DNA of 64,000 nt from Salinigranum rubrum (GCF_002906575.1 NZ_CP026309.1:3906001-3970000); one strand, 5' to 3'. Counted from the first letter of the stretch, positions 26,299 to 35,350 are shown. Notes: generated by a model from the sequence alone, not told the origin. Numbers and translations are program-made.

Positions 26299-26520
26299 AT
26301 GACAGACTCGGGTCCGAACGAGACGGACGAGCGGCTCGTCGCGGCCGTCGGCCAGTACGCCCTCGGCGAGTTGACGCTCGGGCAGGCGGCGGAGCGAGCG
26401 AACTGTTCGCGGTTCGAGTTGGCCGAGACGCTCCGGGCGTCGAGCGTCGAACTCCGACTCGGGAGCGAAGCGACGGGGACGGCGCGGGGAGAACTCGACG
26501 TCGCTCGCGCGGTCAGATGA
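26299..26520 (+). CDS. UPF0175-like antitoxin candidate
   Basis: 73 residues. LVAAVGQYALGELTLGQAAE followed by RANCSRFELAETLRASSVEL is the short helical/HTH pattern of UPF0175-type antitoxins, which pair with DUF3368 toxins. ATG 26299 is preferred, since the longer frame from 26179 adds a low-complexity stretch. Its TGA overlaps the ATG of the next gene (ATGA, 26517-26520), as in classical toxin-antitoxin operons. Confidence 0.7.
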   Translation: MTDSGPNETDERLVAAVGQYALGELTLGQAAERANCSRFELAETLRASSVELRLGSEATGTARGELDVARAVR

Positions 26521-27068
26521 CCGCCGACAGCGAGTCACGAGCGTCGTACGACCGGCTCTACCTCGACGCGACGGTCCTCGCGAACCTCGCAGTCGCCGAC
26601 CTCGTCGGGGTCGTTCCCGAGACGGTCGACAACCCCCGCACCTCCTACGCGGTTCGCGCCGAACTCGACGCGGGCGTCGTGGCGGGGTTCGAACCCCTCA
26701 CGCGGGCGCTCGCCGGTCTCTCGGATCCGCTCGACGAGTCGTCGACCGGCGACATCACCGTGGCGGGGTCGCTCGTCCGGCAACGCAAGCCCGAGTTCTT
26801 GGACCGGCTCTCGCGGAGCGAGGCGTCGGTTCTGTACCAGGCGTGGGCCGCCGGCGTCCCCCTGGCGACGGACGACCGGGACGTCCGAGCGGTCGCCGCC
26901 ACCTACGGCGTCCCGACGACGGGGTCCGTCGGCCTCGTCGCCCGCGCCGTCGAGCGAGGCGTGCTCTCGGTCGAAGCGGCCGACGGAGCGCTCGCGACGT
27001 GGCGTGACGCGGGCGTCTCGGTTCCCGTCGACTCCGTCCGTGAACTCACAACGGACGACACGGACTGA
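26517..27068 (+). CDS. DUF3368/PIN-domain toxin-like protein
   Basis: 183 residues. A PIN-type ribonuclease fold is indicated by LYLDATVLANLA (first acidic residue, near 18), SEASVLYQAWAAGVPLATDDRDVRAVA (middle Glu and late Asp pair) and the DUF3368-like GVPTTGSVGLVARAVERGVL. It overlaps its upstream partner by 4 nt. In known pairs such proteins cleave RNA and are held in check by the small partner; here activity is inferred only. It converges on the histidine kinase gene. Confidence 0.75.
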   Translation: MTADSESRASYDRLYLDATVLANLAVADLVGVVPETVDNPRTSYAVRAELDAGVVAGFEPLTRALAGLSDPLDESSTGDITVAGSLVRQRKPEFLDRLSRSEASVLYQAWAAGVPLATDDRDVRAVAATYGVPTTGSVGLVARAVERGVLSVEAADGALATWRDAGVSVPVDSVRELTTDDTD

Positions 27069-27084
27069 CGAGAACGCCCCGGTC

Positions 27085-28788
27085 TCAGAGCCGGAACCGG
27101 ACCGTCGTTCCGTTCTCGGTCACCTCGAATTCGGGGTCGGGACCCAGCCAGCGGCACCCCCACTGAACGAGCCACAGGCCGAGCCCGCTGCCGTGCGTGA
27201 GCGGCGTCTCCTCCCCCTCGGTGACGACCCCGAGTTCGTCGTCAGGGATGCCCGGCCCGTCGTCCTCGACCTCGATGACGACGTCGTCCACGCGACTGTC
27301 GCCGTCGCCGCCGTCGGTGGTCGCCGTCCGAGCCGTCACCGAGACCGAGGGAGAGGGACCGTCGTTGTGTGTGACGGCGTTGTCGACGACGGCGGAGAGG
27401 ACGGTTGTGAGGACCTGTTCGTTGGTCTCGACGGTCAGTTCGGAGGGCACGTCCAGGCTCACATCTGGGTCCGCGTCAGGGGCGTCGTCGACGACGTCCG
27501 TGACGACTTCCGCGACGACGTCGTCGAGGGCGACCGACGTCGTGACGTCGGCGGAGTCGAGCATCTCCTCGAAGCCGCGAGCCTTCTCGCCGAGGTCCGC
27601 GAGCGCCGTCGAGCGCTCGTGAATCGTCCGGGCGTAGCGCGCTTCCTCGTCGGAGAGCGACTCGGCGAGCAGTTCGGCGTAGCCCAAGACGACAGTCATC
27701 TCGTTTCGGAGGTTGTGTCTGAGGACTCGATTGAACACGTCGAGCCGCTGGCGGCGGGCCTCGCGCTCGGTGATGTCGTTGAGGACGATGGTCCGACCGA
27801 CCGGGCTTCCGCGGGGGTCGTCGATGGTGGAGGGGACGGCCTCGAGCGTGCGTCGGTGTCCGTCGACATCGAGGTCGAACGTCCCGCCGTCGCCCGTACG
27901 CATCTCCGCGTCGACGTCGGAGGGGAGGAACGCCGCGAGGGGGTCGCCGACGGCGGCGTCGGTGCCGCCGAACAGCCGTTTCGCCTCCTCGTTGAGTTCG
28001 ACGACGCGGTCGTCGTTCGCGACGATGACCACGCCGACGCCGAGGTCGTCGATGGCCCCCCGACGACCGCGGTAACTGGTCGCGGGGACGAGGTCGAACA
28101 GGTCGAAACGGAACAGCGCGTAGCCGAACGTGAGCCCCGTCACCGAAAGCGCCATCGGCGTGAAGTCGACGGCGACGAGCGGGCCGAACTGGAAGGTGCG
28201 CTTGACGTGTGCGACCGTCGGAAAGAGGGAACCGACGACGAGCGCGAGCGTCTGTCTGCGGTACAGCCTGGTGTGTGAGGCGAGCGCGTCGACGAGGAGC
28301 GCCATCCCCGCGCCGACGAGGACGTAGCCGTAAGCGGCGTGGGCGTAGTGCCAGAGCGTCGGGTCGTACGAGACCGTCGCCGCGCCGAGCGTGGGCGTGA
28401 CGCGGTAGTTCGTCCAGATGAGCGGCCGCAGTGCGGGGAGGGAAACGACGACGAGCGTCGCCGCCGGGAACGCCACGAGGCCGGCGACGGTACGCCGGGT
28501 GAGGTACTCCCCGCGGCCGGTGTAGCCGAGGGCGAACGCCAGCCAGGCGGGGGCGACGAGCGCCTTTCCGACCTCGATGGGAACCTCCATCAACACCCGC
28601 GTTCCCGGGTCGAAGGCCGTGAGCGCGACGGCGTACGAGAGCGACCACACCGTCGACCCGACCATCAGGAGCGCGAAGGCGGTCGACCCCGGTTCCGTCC
28701 GCTCGCGCCAGGCGTACAGTGCGAGCGCGAGTGAGGTGCCGCCGGCCAGGAGCGACCCGAAGGCCAGCGGCGAGAACCCCGGGAGCAT
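27085..28788 (-). CDS. Sensor histidine kinase with 7TM N-terminal domain and PAS domain
   Basis: 567 residues. The first ~220 residues form seven hydrophobic helices of the histidine-kinase N-terminal 7TM type. A PAS-like domain follows (GAIDDLGVGVVIVANDDRVV). The HisKA phospho-acceptor is in VLRHNLRNEMTVVLGYAELL. The ATPase domain has N-box DNAVTHND, EVEDDGPGIP and GSGLGLWLVQ. No response regulator is adjacent, as is common in haloarchaea. ATG 28788 fits a TAAATTTTT box (minus strand, about 28821-28813), 25-33 nt upstream. Confidence 0.92.
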   Translation of the reverse strand: MLPGFSPLAFGSLLAGGTSLALALYAWRERTEPGSTAFALLMVGSTVWSLSYAVALTAFDPGTRVLMEVPIEVGKALVAPAWLAFALGYTGRGEYLTRRTVAGLVAFPAATLVVVSLPALRPLIWTNYRVTPTLGAATVSYDPTLWHYAHAAYGYVLVGAGMALLVDALASHTRLYRRQTLALVVGSLFPTVAHVKRTFQFGPLVAVDFTPMALSVTGLTFGYALFRFDLFDLVPATSYRGRRGAIDDLGVGVVIVANDDRVVELNEEAKRLFGGTDAAVGDPLAAFLPSDVDAEMRTGDGGTFDLDVDGHRRTLEAVPSTIDDPRGSPVGRTIVLNDITEREARRQRLDVFNRVLRHNLRNEMTVVLGYAELLAESLSDEEARYARTIHERSTALADLGEKARGFEEMLDSADVTTSVALDDVVAEVVTDVVDDAPDADPDVSLDVPSELTVETNEQVLTTVLSAVVDNAVTHNDGPSPSVSVTARTATTDGGDGDSRVDDVVIEVEDDGPGIPDDELGVVTEGEETPLTHGSGLGLWLVQWGCRWLGPDPEFEVTENGTTVRFRL

Positions 28789-28877
28789 CAGTCGTCGTTC
28801 GTGCGCGTCGACCAAAAATTTACGCAAAAATGAGAGTCAGTAAGAGAGAACAGTATCTGCAACGACACTGAGGAGGC

Positions 28878-30203
28878 TCACGCTGTCGGTGTCGGGTCAC
28901 GGGCCGACCGCGCGAGGATGTACACGATGGGAGCGAGGATGACCGCGCCGACGACGAACGGGAGCGGGAAGCCGACGACGTAGAGCGCAGCCATCGCGGG
29001 CGGGCCGACCGTGCGCCCGAGGCTTCCCGCACCCTGAGTGACGCCGAAGGCGTTGCCCTGACGGTCGGCGCTTGCGCGCGTCGAGACGAGGGTGGACAGG
29101 GAGACGTTCAGGAGGCTGTTCCCGAACGAGAGCAACGCGCCGTCGACGAGCAGCACGAACAGTTCGCGGGTGAACCACGCGGGGCCGCCCAGCGTCGGGA
29201 GGAGTCGGCCCACGTCCGGGGAGAACGGGAGGAGGACGAGCGAGACGAGGAGCACGGACGCGCCGACGACGGCGAGCCGTGTCCCCTCGTAGCGCGCGGA
29301 GAGTCGACCGACGAGGACGCCCTGGTTCACCGCGCCCAGGAAGCCGATGTAGGTGAGGAAGAAGGCGGTCTGGGTGGCGTCGTAACCGTAGACGTCGGCC
29401 GCGAACGGGATGAACATCACCTGCACGCCCGAAAACGCCAGCGAGAGCAGGAAGAAGGAGACGACGAGGGCTCTGAGCCGGAGGTTCGAGAGCGCCTCGA
29501 CGAAGCCGCCGACGATCGTCACCCGCTCCGCCGGTCCGCGCGTGCGCTCGGGTTCGGGGAGGAACAGCGCCGCCGAACAGAGCGCGAGGAGGCTGAGCGT
29601 CGCCGCGCCGAACGAGGGGAGCGAGAACCGGGAGGCAGGGACGACAGCGGGGAACGCGTCGCGGGCGAGGGCGACGACGGCGTCACTGGCGAGGACGCCA
29701 CCCAGTGCCGGGCCGAAGATGAAGCCGAGGCTGAACGAGGCGCCGATGAGTCCGAGCGCGGCGGCGCGACGCTCGACGGGCGTCACGTCCGCGACGTACG
29801 CCTGGGCCGTCGCGATGTTGCCGCCCATCGCCCCGGCGAGCATCCGCGAGGCGAACAGCGTCGTGACGCCGGCGACGACGCCCAGGGTCGAAAGCACCTC
29901 GCCGGCGAGCCCGAACACGGTCCAGGCGACGACGCTCCCCGCGAGCGAGAGCATGAGCACCGGGCGTCGCCCCCGGGAGTCGGAGATCCGACCGAGGAGC
30001 GGAGCGAAGACGAACTGCATGAGCGAGTACGACGCCGCGAGGAGTCCGATGAAGACGTCGCTGACGCCGAAGCTCCGGACGTAGAAGGGGAGGATGGGGA
30101 TGACGACGCCGAAGCCCACGAGGTCCAAGAAGACGACGAAGATGACGGTAGCGAGCGCACGGCGCGGGGTGAGAGAGGCCGTGGACGCCTCGGGGACAGC
30201 CAT
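28878..30203 (-). CDS. MFS transporter (DHA1-type)
   Basis: 441 residues, 12 helices. The N-terminal helix FLDLVGFGVVIPILPFYVRS and motif A GRISDSRGRRPVLM between helices 2 and 3 place it with TetA-like proton-driven drug exporters. Motif C-like GLIGASFSLGFIFGPALGG is in helix 5. Substrate unknown. ATG 30203 gives a normal short cytoplasmic N-terminus; the longer frame upstream is arginine-rich shadow sequence. Confidence 0.92.
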   Translation of the reverse strand: MAVPEASTASLTPRRALATVIFVVFLDLVGFGVVIPILPFYVRSFGVSDVFIGLLAASYSLMQFVFAPLLGRISDSRGRRPVLMLSLAGSVVAWTVFGLAGEVLSTLGVVAGVTTLFASRMLAGAMGGNIATAQAYVADVTPVERRAAALGLIGASFSLGFIFGPALGGVLASDAVVALARDAFPAVVPASRFSLPSFGAATLSLLALCSAALFLPEPERTRGPAERVTIVGGFVEALSNLRLRALVVSFFLLSLAFSGVQVMFIPFAADVYGYDATQTAFFLTYIGFLGAVNQGVLVGRLSARYEGTRLAVVGASVLLVSLVLLPFSPDVGRLLPTLGGPAWFTRELFVLLVDGALLSFGNSLLNVSLSTLVSTRASADRQGNAFGVTQGAGSLGRTVGPPAMAALYVVGFPLPFVVGAVILAPIVYILARSARDPTPTA

Positions 30204-30249
30204 ACCAGTCGGAGCAGGGGGAGGTGCTTCGGCCTGTCGGTTTTTTCCC

Positions 30250-30834
30250 TCAGCCCCGATGACGGTCGATGACCCGTTTCGCCGACTCGGCCTTCTCCTT
30301 CCAGCCGTAGCCGGCCTCGTAGACGTGGCGTTTCTTCTCGACGAGTTCCCCGGGGTCGGTCTCCTCGAAGCCGCCGCGGCCCCACGTTCCGCTCTCATGG
30401 AGCCACGCGACGACGTTCTCCTTCGTCTCGGCCCACGAGAGACCGACCATCTCGTACCAGGCGATCATCGCGAAGACGGCGTTGTCGTGACAGCCCGGGA
30501 CCGACCCGTACTCGTAGATGGTCCGGAGCGGTTCGACCGCCGGTTCCGACACCTCCTCGCGGTACTCCTCGGCCGTGCGGAGGCGGAGGACGCCGTTGCG
30601 CTCGGTGAGGCGGTCCTCGTGTTTCAACTGTCGGAGGGCCGCCTCGTGGAGCGCCGACCACTCGACTTCCCCCCTGAGGGCGTCCTCGCGGAGCGGCGAC
30701 GCCGACAGGCGGGCGAGGAGGTCGATGTACGCGCGTTCCACCTCGGCCCACGGCGTCCCCTCGAACCGGCAGTCGGTGCCGTGGAGGCTGTTCGTGCTCC
30801 GACAGGCCGGACAGGGGTAGCTGAACCGCGGCAC
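30250..30834 (-). CDS. Haloarchaeal protein with N-terminal Cys cluster, function unknown
   Basis: 194 residues. The N-terminus PRFSYPCPACRSTNSLHGTD then C is a CxxC-x10-C cluster, likely zinc-binding. The rest is mostly helical and charged (RTAEEYREEVSEPAVEPLRT, GLSWAETKENVVAWLHESGT, WGRGGFEETDPGELVEKK). GTG 30834 is chosen because it places the Cys cluster at the very N-terminus, as expected; the longer frame to 30957 overlaps the dispersed repeat. It lies 46 nt from the MFS gene on the same strand, but no functional link is evident. Confidence 0.7.
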   Translation of the reverse strand: MPRFSYPCPACRSTNSLHGTDCRFEGTPWAEVERAYIDLLARLSASPLREDALRGEVEWSALHEAALRQLKHEDRLTERNGVLRLRTAEEYREEVSEPAVEPLRTIYEYGSVPGCHDNAVFAMIAWYEMVGLSWAETKENVVAWLHESGTWGRGGFEETDPGELVEKKRHVYEAGYGWKEKAESAKRVIDRHRG

Positions 30835-30897
30835 GCCCCCCGCTTGGCAGTCACCCGTAATAGGTGCCGTGGTCGACGGCACGGAGGACGAAACGCG

Positions 30898-30990
30898 GGT
30901 GGCGAACAGGCGGCACGTCGGCTTCGGAAGGTGGTGTGCCGCACGACCGTGAGTCACCCCCCGCGACGGTCAACGCACACCGGGGAGTGG
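30898..30990 (+). repeat. Dispersed repeat family 2, copy 2 (about 93 bp)
   Basis: Matches 14952-15046. It contains a perfect inverted repeat GCGGCAC ... GTGCCGC (arms at about 30911 and 30937) followed by ACGACCG and GACGGTCA. This suggests a stem-loop in RNA or a protein-binding palindrome. The remaining bases of the 217-nt gap hold nothing that I can support. Confidence 0.75.
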
Positions 30991-31051
30991 CTTCGGTATC
31001 GTACTTGAGGGTACGGGGAGGACTCGGTGAGGCGGCGCGGCGCGAGCGGCG

Positions 31052-31969
31052 TCAGCCAGGCAGCAGTGCGGGACCCCCAGTCACGAGCGCGGCCCCGAGG
31101 ACGACCAACAGCGCGCCGACCACGACCCCGCGGGTGACCCGTTCGAGGTCCCCGAGGAGTCGCCAGGAGAACACGACGGTGAAGAGCGGGGCCGTCGCGA
31201 TGAGCGGGTCGACGACGGCGATTCTCCCTTCGGGGTGCGACAGCGCCGTGAACATCGAGAGCAGCGCGACGGCGGTGATGAGGCCGCTGACGGCGAACAC
31301 CAGATACGACCGTCGGGGGCGGCCAAGCACCCGGTTCCGACCGGCGACGGCGACGTACGCTCCGAGCGTGACGAGCGCGGCGAGTTCGTTGACGGCGACG
31401 GCTTCGAGCGGCGTGGCCTCGGCGGCCGAGAGCCCCCACCGTCGGGCGACGTTACCGACGGCGAAGGCGGCCGCGGCGACCAGCGGGACGAGGAGGTCCC
31501 TCCCCGACCAGCCGCCGAGGTCCCCGCCCTTGGCGACCGAGAGGACGCCGAGACCGAGGACGAGAACGAGAATGCCGAGGCCGGTCGGGAGCGTGAGCGG
31601 TTCGCCGAGGAAGCCGACCGCGAGCGCCGTGGCGAACAGCGGGCGGGCGCTGACGACCGCACTCGAGATGCTCGCGCCGACGCGGGCGTTGCCGGCGAAG
31701 ATGGCGAGGCGGCCCAGGGCGGTTCCGACGGCACCGGCGGCGGCGAAGACGGCGAGCGTCCCGAGCGTGAGGTCGCCGAACGGGTCGTCCTGGAGGACGG
31801 CGAGCGCGACCAGATAGACCGAGGAGTCGACGACGACGACTGTGAACGCCGCCTGGAGCGGCGTCCCGCCGTCCGAGAGCGCCCGTTTCTCGATGACGGG
31901 AGTGAAGCCCCACATGAGCGCCGGGAGGAACGCGAGGAGGAGGACGGCGGGCGGAGCCGAGAGGTCCAT
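31052..31969 (-). CDS. EamA/DMT-family transporter
   Basis: 305 residues, ten helices in two EamA repeats. FLPALMWGFTPVIEKRALSD and SISSAVVSARPLFATALAV in the first half, and ALLSMFTALSHPEGRIAVVD and PLFTVVFSWRLLGDLERVT in the second, are typical drug/metabolite transporter signatures. ATG 31969 (MDLSAPP) is preferred over an upstream ATG at 32002. Substrate unknown. Confidence 0.9.
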   Translation of the reverse strand: MDLSAPPAVLLLAFLPALMWGFTPVIEKRALSDGGTPLQAAFTVVVVDSSVYLVALAVLQDDPFGDLTLGTLAVFAAAGAVGTALGRLAIFAGNARVGASISSAVVSARPLFATALAVGFLGEPLTLPTGLGILVLVLGLGVLSVAKGGDLGGWSGRDLLVPLVAAAAFAVGNVARRWGLSAAEATPLEAVAVNELAALVTLGAYVAVAGRNRVLGRPRRSYLVFAVSGLITAVALLSMFTALSHPEGRIAVVDPLIATAPLFTVVFSWRLLGDLERVTRGVVVGALLVVLGAALVTGGPALLPG

Positions 31970-32070
31970 ACGGAACGTCGCGCACACACGGAAATAGACC
32001 ACACGGAAGCGGACGAACAGGGGGCGGGAAACGAAAAGCGGTGAGGGGACGAGTGGGGGGAACCGCCGTG

Positions 32071-32076
32071 TTTATT
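32071..32076 (+). promoter_or_regulatory. TATA box for priL
   Basis: TTTATT, 26-31 nt before the priL ATG at 32102, in an otherwise G-rich gap. Suggests a leaderless priL mRNA. Confidence 0.6.
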
Positions 32077-32101
32077 CGACGCGGCCCGCAACGCACATCA
32101 G

Positions 32102-33202
32102 ATGTCACGGGAGGTGCGTCACGCGCGGTACCCGTTCTTCAGCGCGGCGAGAGAGGCCGTGCGAGAGGCGGACCTGTCGCTCATCGGGCTGGTGGAGCGC
32201 GACGCACCGGCCGTCGGGCGGGCCCGCGAGCGCGTCGAGCGGGCGCTCACGGCTGGAACGACCGCTCCCGAAGAGCCCGACCGGTGGGACCCCAGGGACG
32301 AACTGCTCTCGTACCCCATCGCGCGCATCCTCGTCTCACTGGTGGAAGACAGCACGGCCGTCGAGAAGTACGCGGCCGCGGAGGCGGCGACGGCGGCCGA
32401 ACGGTTCGAGACGGACTTCGCGTCCGACGACGACGGCCTGCGGAGCGTCGAACGCGCGGGCGTCACCCGCGAGGAGGTGCTCGCGGAGTTCGGCATCGAC
32501 GCCGAGCCCGAATCCGGGCGGGAGCGGAGCGGTCGCGGCTGGTACTGGGTCGGGCTGACGACGTACCTCACGTTCTCTGACCCCGACTGGGGCGACGACT
32601 GGCGGCTCGTCAACCGCGAGGTCCGGGAGGGGAGGGTCCGCGTCGAGCGGGCGGAACTCGACCGCCTCGTAGAGGAGGCCGTCCACCGGCGGGTCGCCGA
32701 GGGCCTCCCGTTCGACGTCCGCGAGCGCAACCCGGACCTCGCCGCGGGTCTCGAACCCGCCCTGGCCTCGGTTCGACAGTTGCTCACGGCGGGCCACGCG
32801 CCGACGTCGGGCGTGAGCGTCGTCGAACCCTCGCTGTTCCCGCCGTGCGTCAAGGCGCTCCTCGAACGGAGTCGCGGGGGCGAGACGCTCCCGCCGGAGT
32901 CGCGCTTCTCGCTCACGGCGTTTCTGGTCGCCATCGGCCTCGACGGCGACACCATCGCGTCGGTCGCGGGCTTCGACGAGGAACCGACGACCACGCAGGC
33001 CGAGTTCCTCCGCGACCGGGAGGGGGTGCAGTACCCCTCGCCGTCGTGTGCGACGATGCAGGCGTACGGCGACTGCGTGAACCGCGACGAACGCTGTGAG
33101 CGCATCACGCACCCGCTGTCGTACTACAAGCACGCCGTCGAGGCGCAGGCGGGTGCTGGCGTCGAAGCGGTCGGCGTCGCGGACGCGGGAGACGAGAACT
33201 GA
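32102..33202 (+). CDS. priL: DNA primase large subunit PriL
   Basis: 366 residues; partner of PriS in RNA primer synthesis. The N-terminal half is helical (REVRHARYPFFSAAREAVRE). The C-terminal iron-sulfur domain shows the four expected cysteines: FPPCVKALLE, SPSCATMQAYGDC and NRDERC. Both lines agree with the archaeal/eukaryotic PriL family. The small-subunit gene is not in this window. Start ATG 32102 is set by the TATA box at 32071. Confidence 0.95.
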   Translation: MSREVRHARYPFFSAAREAVREADLSLIGLVERDAPAVGRARERVERALTAGTTAPEEPDRWDPRDELLSYPIARILVSLVEDSTAVEKYAAAEAATAAERFETDFASDDDGLRSVERAGVTREEVLAEFGIDAEPESGRERSGRGWYWVGLTTYLTFSDPDWGDDWRLVNREVREGRVRVERAELDRLVEEAVHRRVAEGLPFDVRERNPDLAAGLEPALASVRQLLTAGHAPTSGVSVVEPSLFPPCVKALLERSRGGETLPPESRFSLTAFLVAIGLDGDTIASVAGFDEEPTTTQAEFLRDREGVQYPSPSCATMQAYGDCVNRDERCERITHPLSYYKHAVEAQAGAGVEAVGVADAGDEN

Positions 33203-33241
33203 GGCGTCGGTCCGTCGGCGACGAAGCGGCGGAACGAGCCC

Positions 33242-33289
33242 AAGCGAGAACGAGGCGAGAACGAAAAGCGAGAACGAGGCGAGGACGGA
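33242..33289 (+). repeat. 24-bp tandem duplication
   Basis: AAGCGAGAACGAGGCGAGAA at 33242 recurs 24 nt later at 33266 as AAGCGAGAACGAGGCGAGGA. It fills the gap between the convergent priL and the small membrane gene. Non-coding. Confidence 0.75.
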
Positions 33290-33299
33290 GAGAACGCGA

Positions 33300-33497
33300 T
33301 TACTGCGAGAGGAAGAGGCCGACCCCGGCCATCAGGAGGACGAACAGGACGATGCTCCCGATGAGAGCGAGGCCGCCGGTGCTGCCGAGGCCGCCGTCGT
33401 TGAACGTCACGCCGATCCCGATGATGATGCCGATGAAGACGAGGACGGTGACGATGGAGACGACGATCTTCCGACGCATCTCCGCTTCGAGGGCCAT
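33300..33497 (-). CDS. Small two-helix membrane protein, function unknown
   Basis: 65 residues: a charged N-terminus (MALEAEMRRKIVV), a first helix (VTVLVFIGIIIGIGVTF), the loop NDGGLGSTGGLA and a second helix ending GLFLSQ. The pattern resembles a family of short haloarchaeal membrane proteins, but I cannot name a function. It stands alone between priL and the SWIM gene. Confidence 0.65.
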   Translation of the reverse strand: MALEAEMRRKIVVSIVTVLVFIGIIIGIGVTFNDGGLGSTGGLALIGSIVLFVLLMAGVGLFLSQ

Positions 33498-33663
33498 TGT
33501 CTGCTGACGCTTCCCCCGACGGTCTGAAAAGTGCTTCGAAGCGAGGGCGAACAGGGGTCGAGAGCGGCAGAATCGGCCGATACGGGCCGACGAGACGAAG
33601 ACTTACGCCCGTCGGGGACCTATCTCGAAACGAGAAACCGGTCCCCGATCGGTTCTCACCACC

Positions 33664-34437
33664 ATGACGCACCCAGCACACACACCCGCGTCACAGCACA
33701 CACAGCACACGCGACTCCCACCGGCGGGCGCGACGGGCCGCGCGCTCCGCGCCCGCACCGAACCGATGACCGTCCGCCCCCTCCGCGACCGCCGGTACGT
33801 CGTCGAAACCGAGGGCGGAACGTACGTCGTCGACCTCGACCGGCGCACCTGTACCTGTCCGGACCACGCGATTCGCGGCTCCAGATGCAAGCACCTCCGC
33901 CGGGTCGCCATCGAAGTCACCGAGCGACGCGTCCCCGCGCCGGACGAGCGACCGTCCGTCTGTGCGGTCTGTGGCCGCGAGGCGTTCGTCCCGTTCGATT
34001 CGACGGGCGCACAGCTCTGTGACCGCCACGCACACCGACCGGGCGACGTCGTCACCGACCGCGAGACCGGTTCCGCGCTGCTCGTCGTCGGCGTCACCAC
34101 GGAGCGAGCGGACGCCGTCGAGACCCAGGAGGGCCGGTTCGTCGCCGACTACGAGTCCAATCGACACTACGGCGGGCACGAACCCGTCGTCGACGCGGTC
34201 TATCTCGAAGACGACGAGCCGCGGAAACGGTACCGGTTCCCGGCCTCCCGACTCCGGGCAGAGAGCGAGGGTGACGGAACGGGGCCGCAGGCTCGCCGTG
34301 CTAGAGCCCTCCCCGTCGACGGCGAGACCGACGAAACGTCGGGAGCCACCGGGGAATCCGAGCGCGCCGCGAGCGACACCGAAGGGACGCCCCGGTACGA
34401 GGTGGAGTCGCCCACGGGGTTCGAGTCCGCCGCCTGA
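33664..34437 (+). CDS. SWIM zinc-finger protein
   Basis: 257 residues. The SWIM motif CTCPDHAIRGSRCKHL (CxCx~9CxH) is near residues 63-78, preceded by VETEGGTYVVDLDRR. A second zinc knuckle (CAVCGREAF ... LCDRH) follows near 100-122. The C-terminal third is acidic and low-complexity. SWIM domains bind DNA or proteins; in archaea they occur with helicases or as free regulators. The N-terminus is His/Thr-rich and may be over-extended; the ATG at residue 35 (MTVRPLRDRRY) is a plausible alternative start. Confidence 0.8.
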   Translation: MTHPAHTPASQHTQHTRLPPAGATGRALRARTEPMTVRPLRDRRYVVETEGGTYVVDLDRRTCTCPDHAIRGSRCKHLRRVAIEVTERRVPAPDERPSVCAVCGREAFVPFDSTGAQLCDRHAHRPGDVVTDRETGSALLVVGVTTERADAVETQEGRFVADYESNRHYGGHEPVVDAVYLEDDEPRKRYRFPASRLRAESEGDGTGPQARRARALPVDGETDETSGATGESERAASDTEGTPRYEVESPTGFESAA

Positions 34438-34564
34438 GGCGCCGGGACGTTCGGTTCTCCCCTCCCGAACTCGATTCCACTGACCGAGGTACGGGTTGAA
34501 TCCCGAACGCCGTTGTCGTCGGGTACGAGGCAGAAGGCGGCCGAGCGGCCGCGTTCCGTGCCCG

Positions 34565-34990
34565 CTAGTCCAGGTCGTCGAGCGTCGTCTTCTGTGAACG
34601 GCCGACGAACTCGTCGAAGTCCTCGCCCTCGGCGAGCGCCGTCTCCTTCTTCACCCGGTAGTTGCCGCCGTCGGTGACGTAGAGGTCGCCCGGGTGGAAG
34701 AAGTACCAGTCCTCGCGGTCGAAGCGGACGGCGATGCGGGCCTTGGCACCGAAGTTCTGTGCGAAGTAGATGAGCGCCTCGACCTCCTCGCCGGTGAGAT
34801 AGATGGGGTCGCCGGCGCTCGATTTGGCCTCGATAGCGTAGAACACCTCGCCGTTGCCGGCGAGCACGTCGGGGAGTTCGCGCGTGGTTGCACTCCCGGA
34901 CGCGGGCGCGCGCATCACGGCGAAGCCAGCCTCGTCGAGACGGTTGACGAGTTCCCGCTCTCGGCGGTCGCCCTTGCGGTTCGCGGACAT
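34565..34990 (-). CDS. hjc: Holliday junction resolvase Hjc
   Basis: 141-residue archaeal endonuclease that cuts four-way DNA junctions. N-terminal [20 protein letters not shown], then [19 protein letters not shown] (catalytic Asp) and [10 protein letters not shown] (catalytic E-x-K) are diagnostic. ATG 34990 is chosen over a frame to 35047 because ACTTAAATG (35014-35022) provides a TATA box about 28 nt upstream. Confidence 0.95.
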   Translation of the reverse strand: MSANRKGDRRERELVNRLDEAGFAVMRAPASGSATTRELPDVLAGNGEVFYAIEAKSSAGDPIYLTGEEVEALIYFAQNFGAKARIAVRFDREDWYFFHPGDLYVTDGGNYRVKKETALAEGEDFDEFVGRSQKTTLDDLD

Positions 34991-35013
34991 CGTCGGAGTT
35001 GGTTCTCGGGCGG

Positions 35014-35022
35014 ACTTAAATG
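35014..35022 (-). promoter_or_regulatory. TATA box for hjc
   Basis: Minus-strand CATTTAAGT, 24-32 nt before ATG 34990. Indicates a leaderless hjc mRNA and decides the start. Confidence 0.6.
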
Positions 35023-35187
35023 GGACGACCCGGTCGAGAGCGAGCACCGAAACCGTCGGTGGCGAGTCCGCCCCGCCCTCGTCGAAGGAACTGCCTTGCC
35101 GTCCGTGACGTGAAGCGGACGGAGGTATCCGACAGTCCCCGGTGTGTGGTGATGTTCCTCACACCACCATCCGGTCGCTCGGTCCCG

Positions 35188-35350
35188 CGCGCCGACCGCC
35201 TTCGGATCGGACCGCGGTGCGGGTGGCGCGTGGCGTCGCGCTCTCCGTGAGCGCGACTCGCGCGCGAGGGATGACTGAGTGACCGACTGAAAGGAGGTTC
35301 ACGAAGGAATCGGCTGGGGAGGACGTGGCCACACCGCTCTGGCGACCGCA
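35188..35350 (+). repeat. Dispersed repeat family 1, copy B (long copy)
   Basis: Matches copy D (50981-51140) over about 150 bp: CGCGCCGACC, ACCGCGGTGCGG, CGCGAGGGATGACTGAGTGA, CACGAAGGAATCGGCTGGGG and AGGACGTGGCC occur in the same order. The core AATCGGCTGGGGAGG is at 35308-35322. It fills most of the 454-nt gap between hjc and ahcY, where no gene is supported. Confidence 0.75.

Noticed and set aside
34485-34515. tRNA T-arm-like sequence GGGTTGAATCCCG
   Set aside because: The loop is one base short and no acceptor, D or anticodon arm can be placed around it. It is just a small hairpin between the SWIM gene and hjc.
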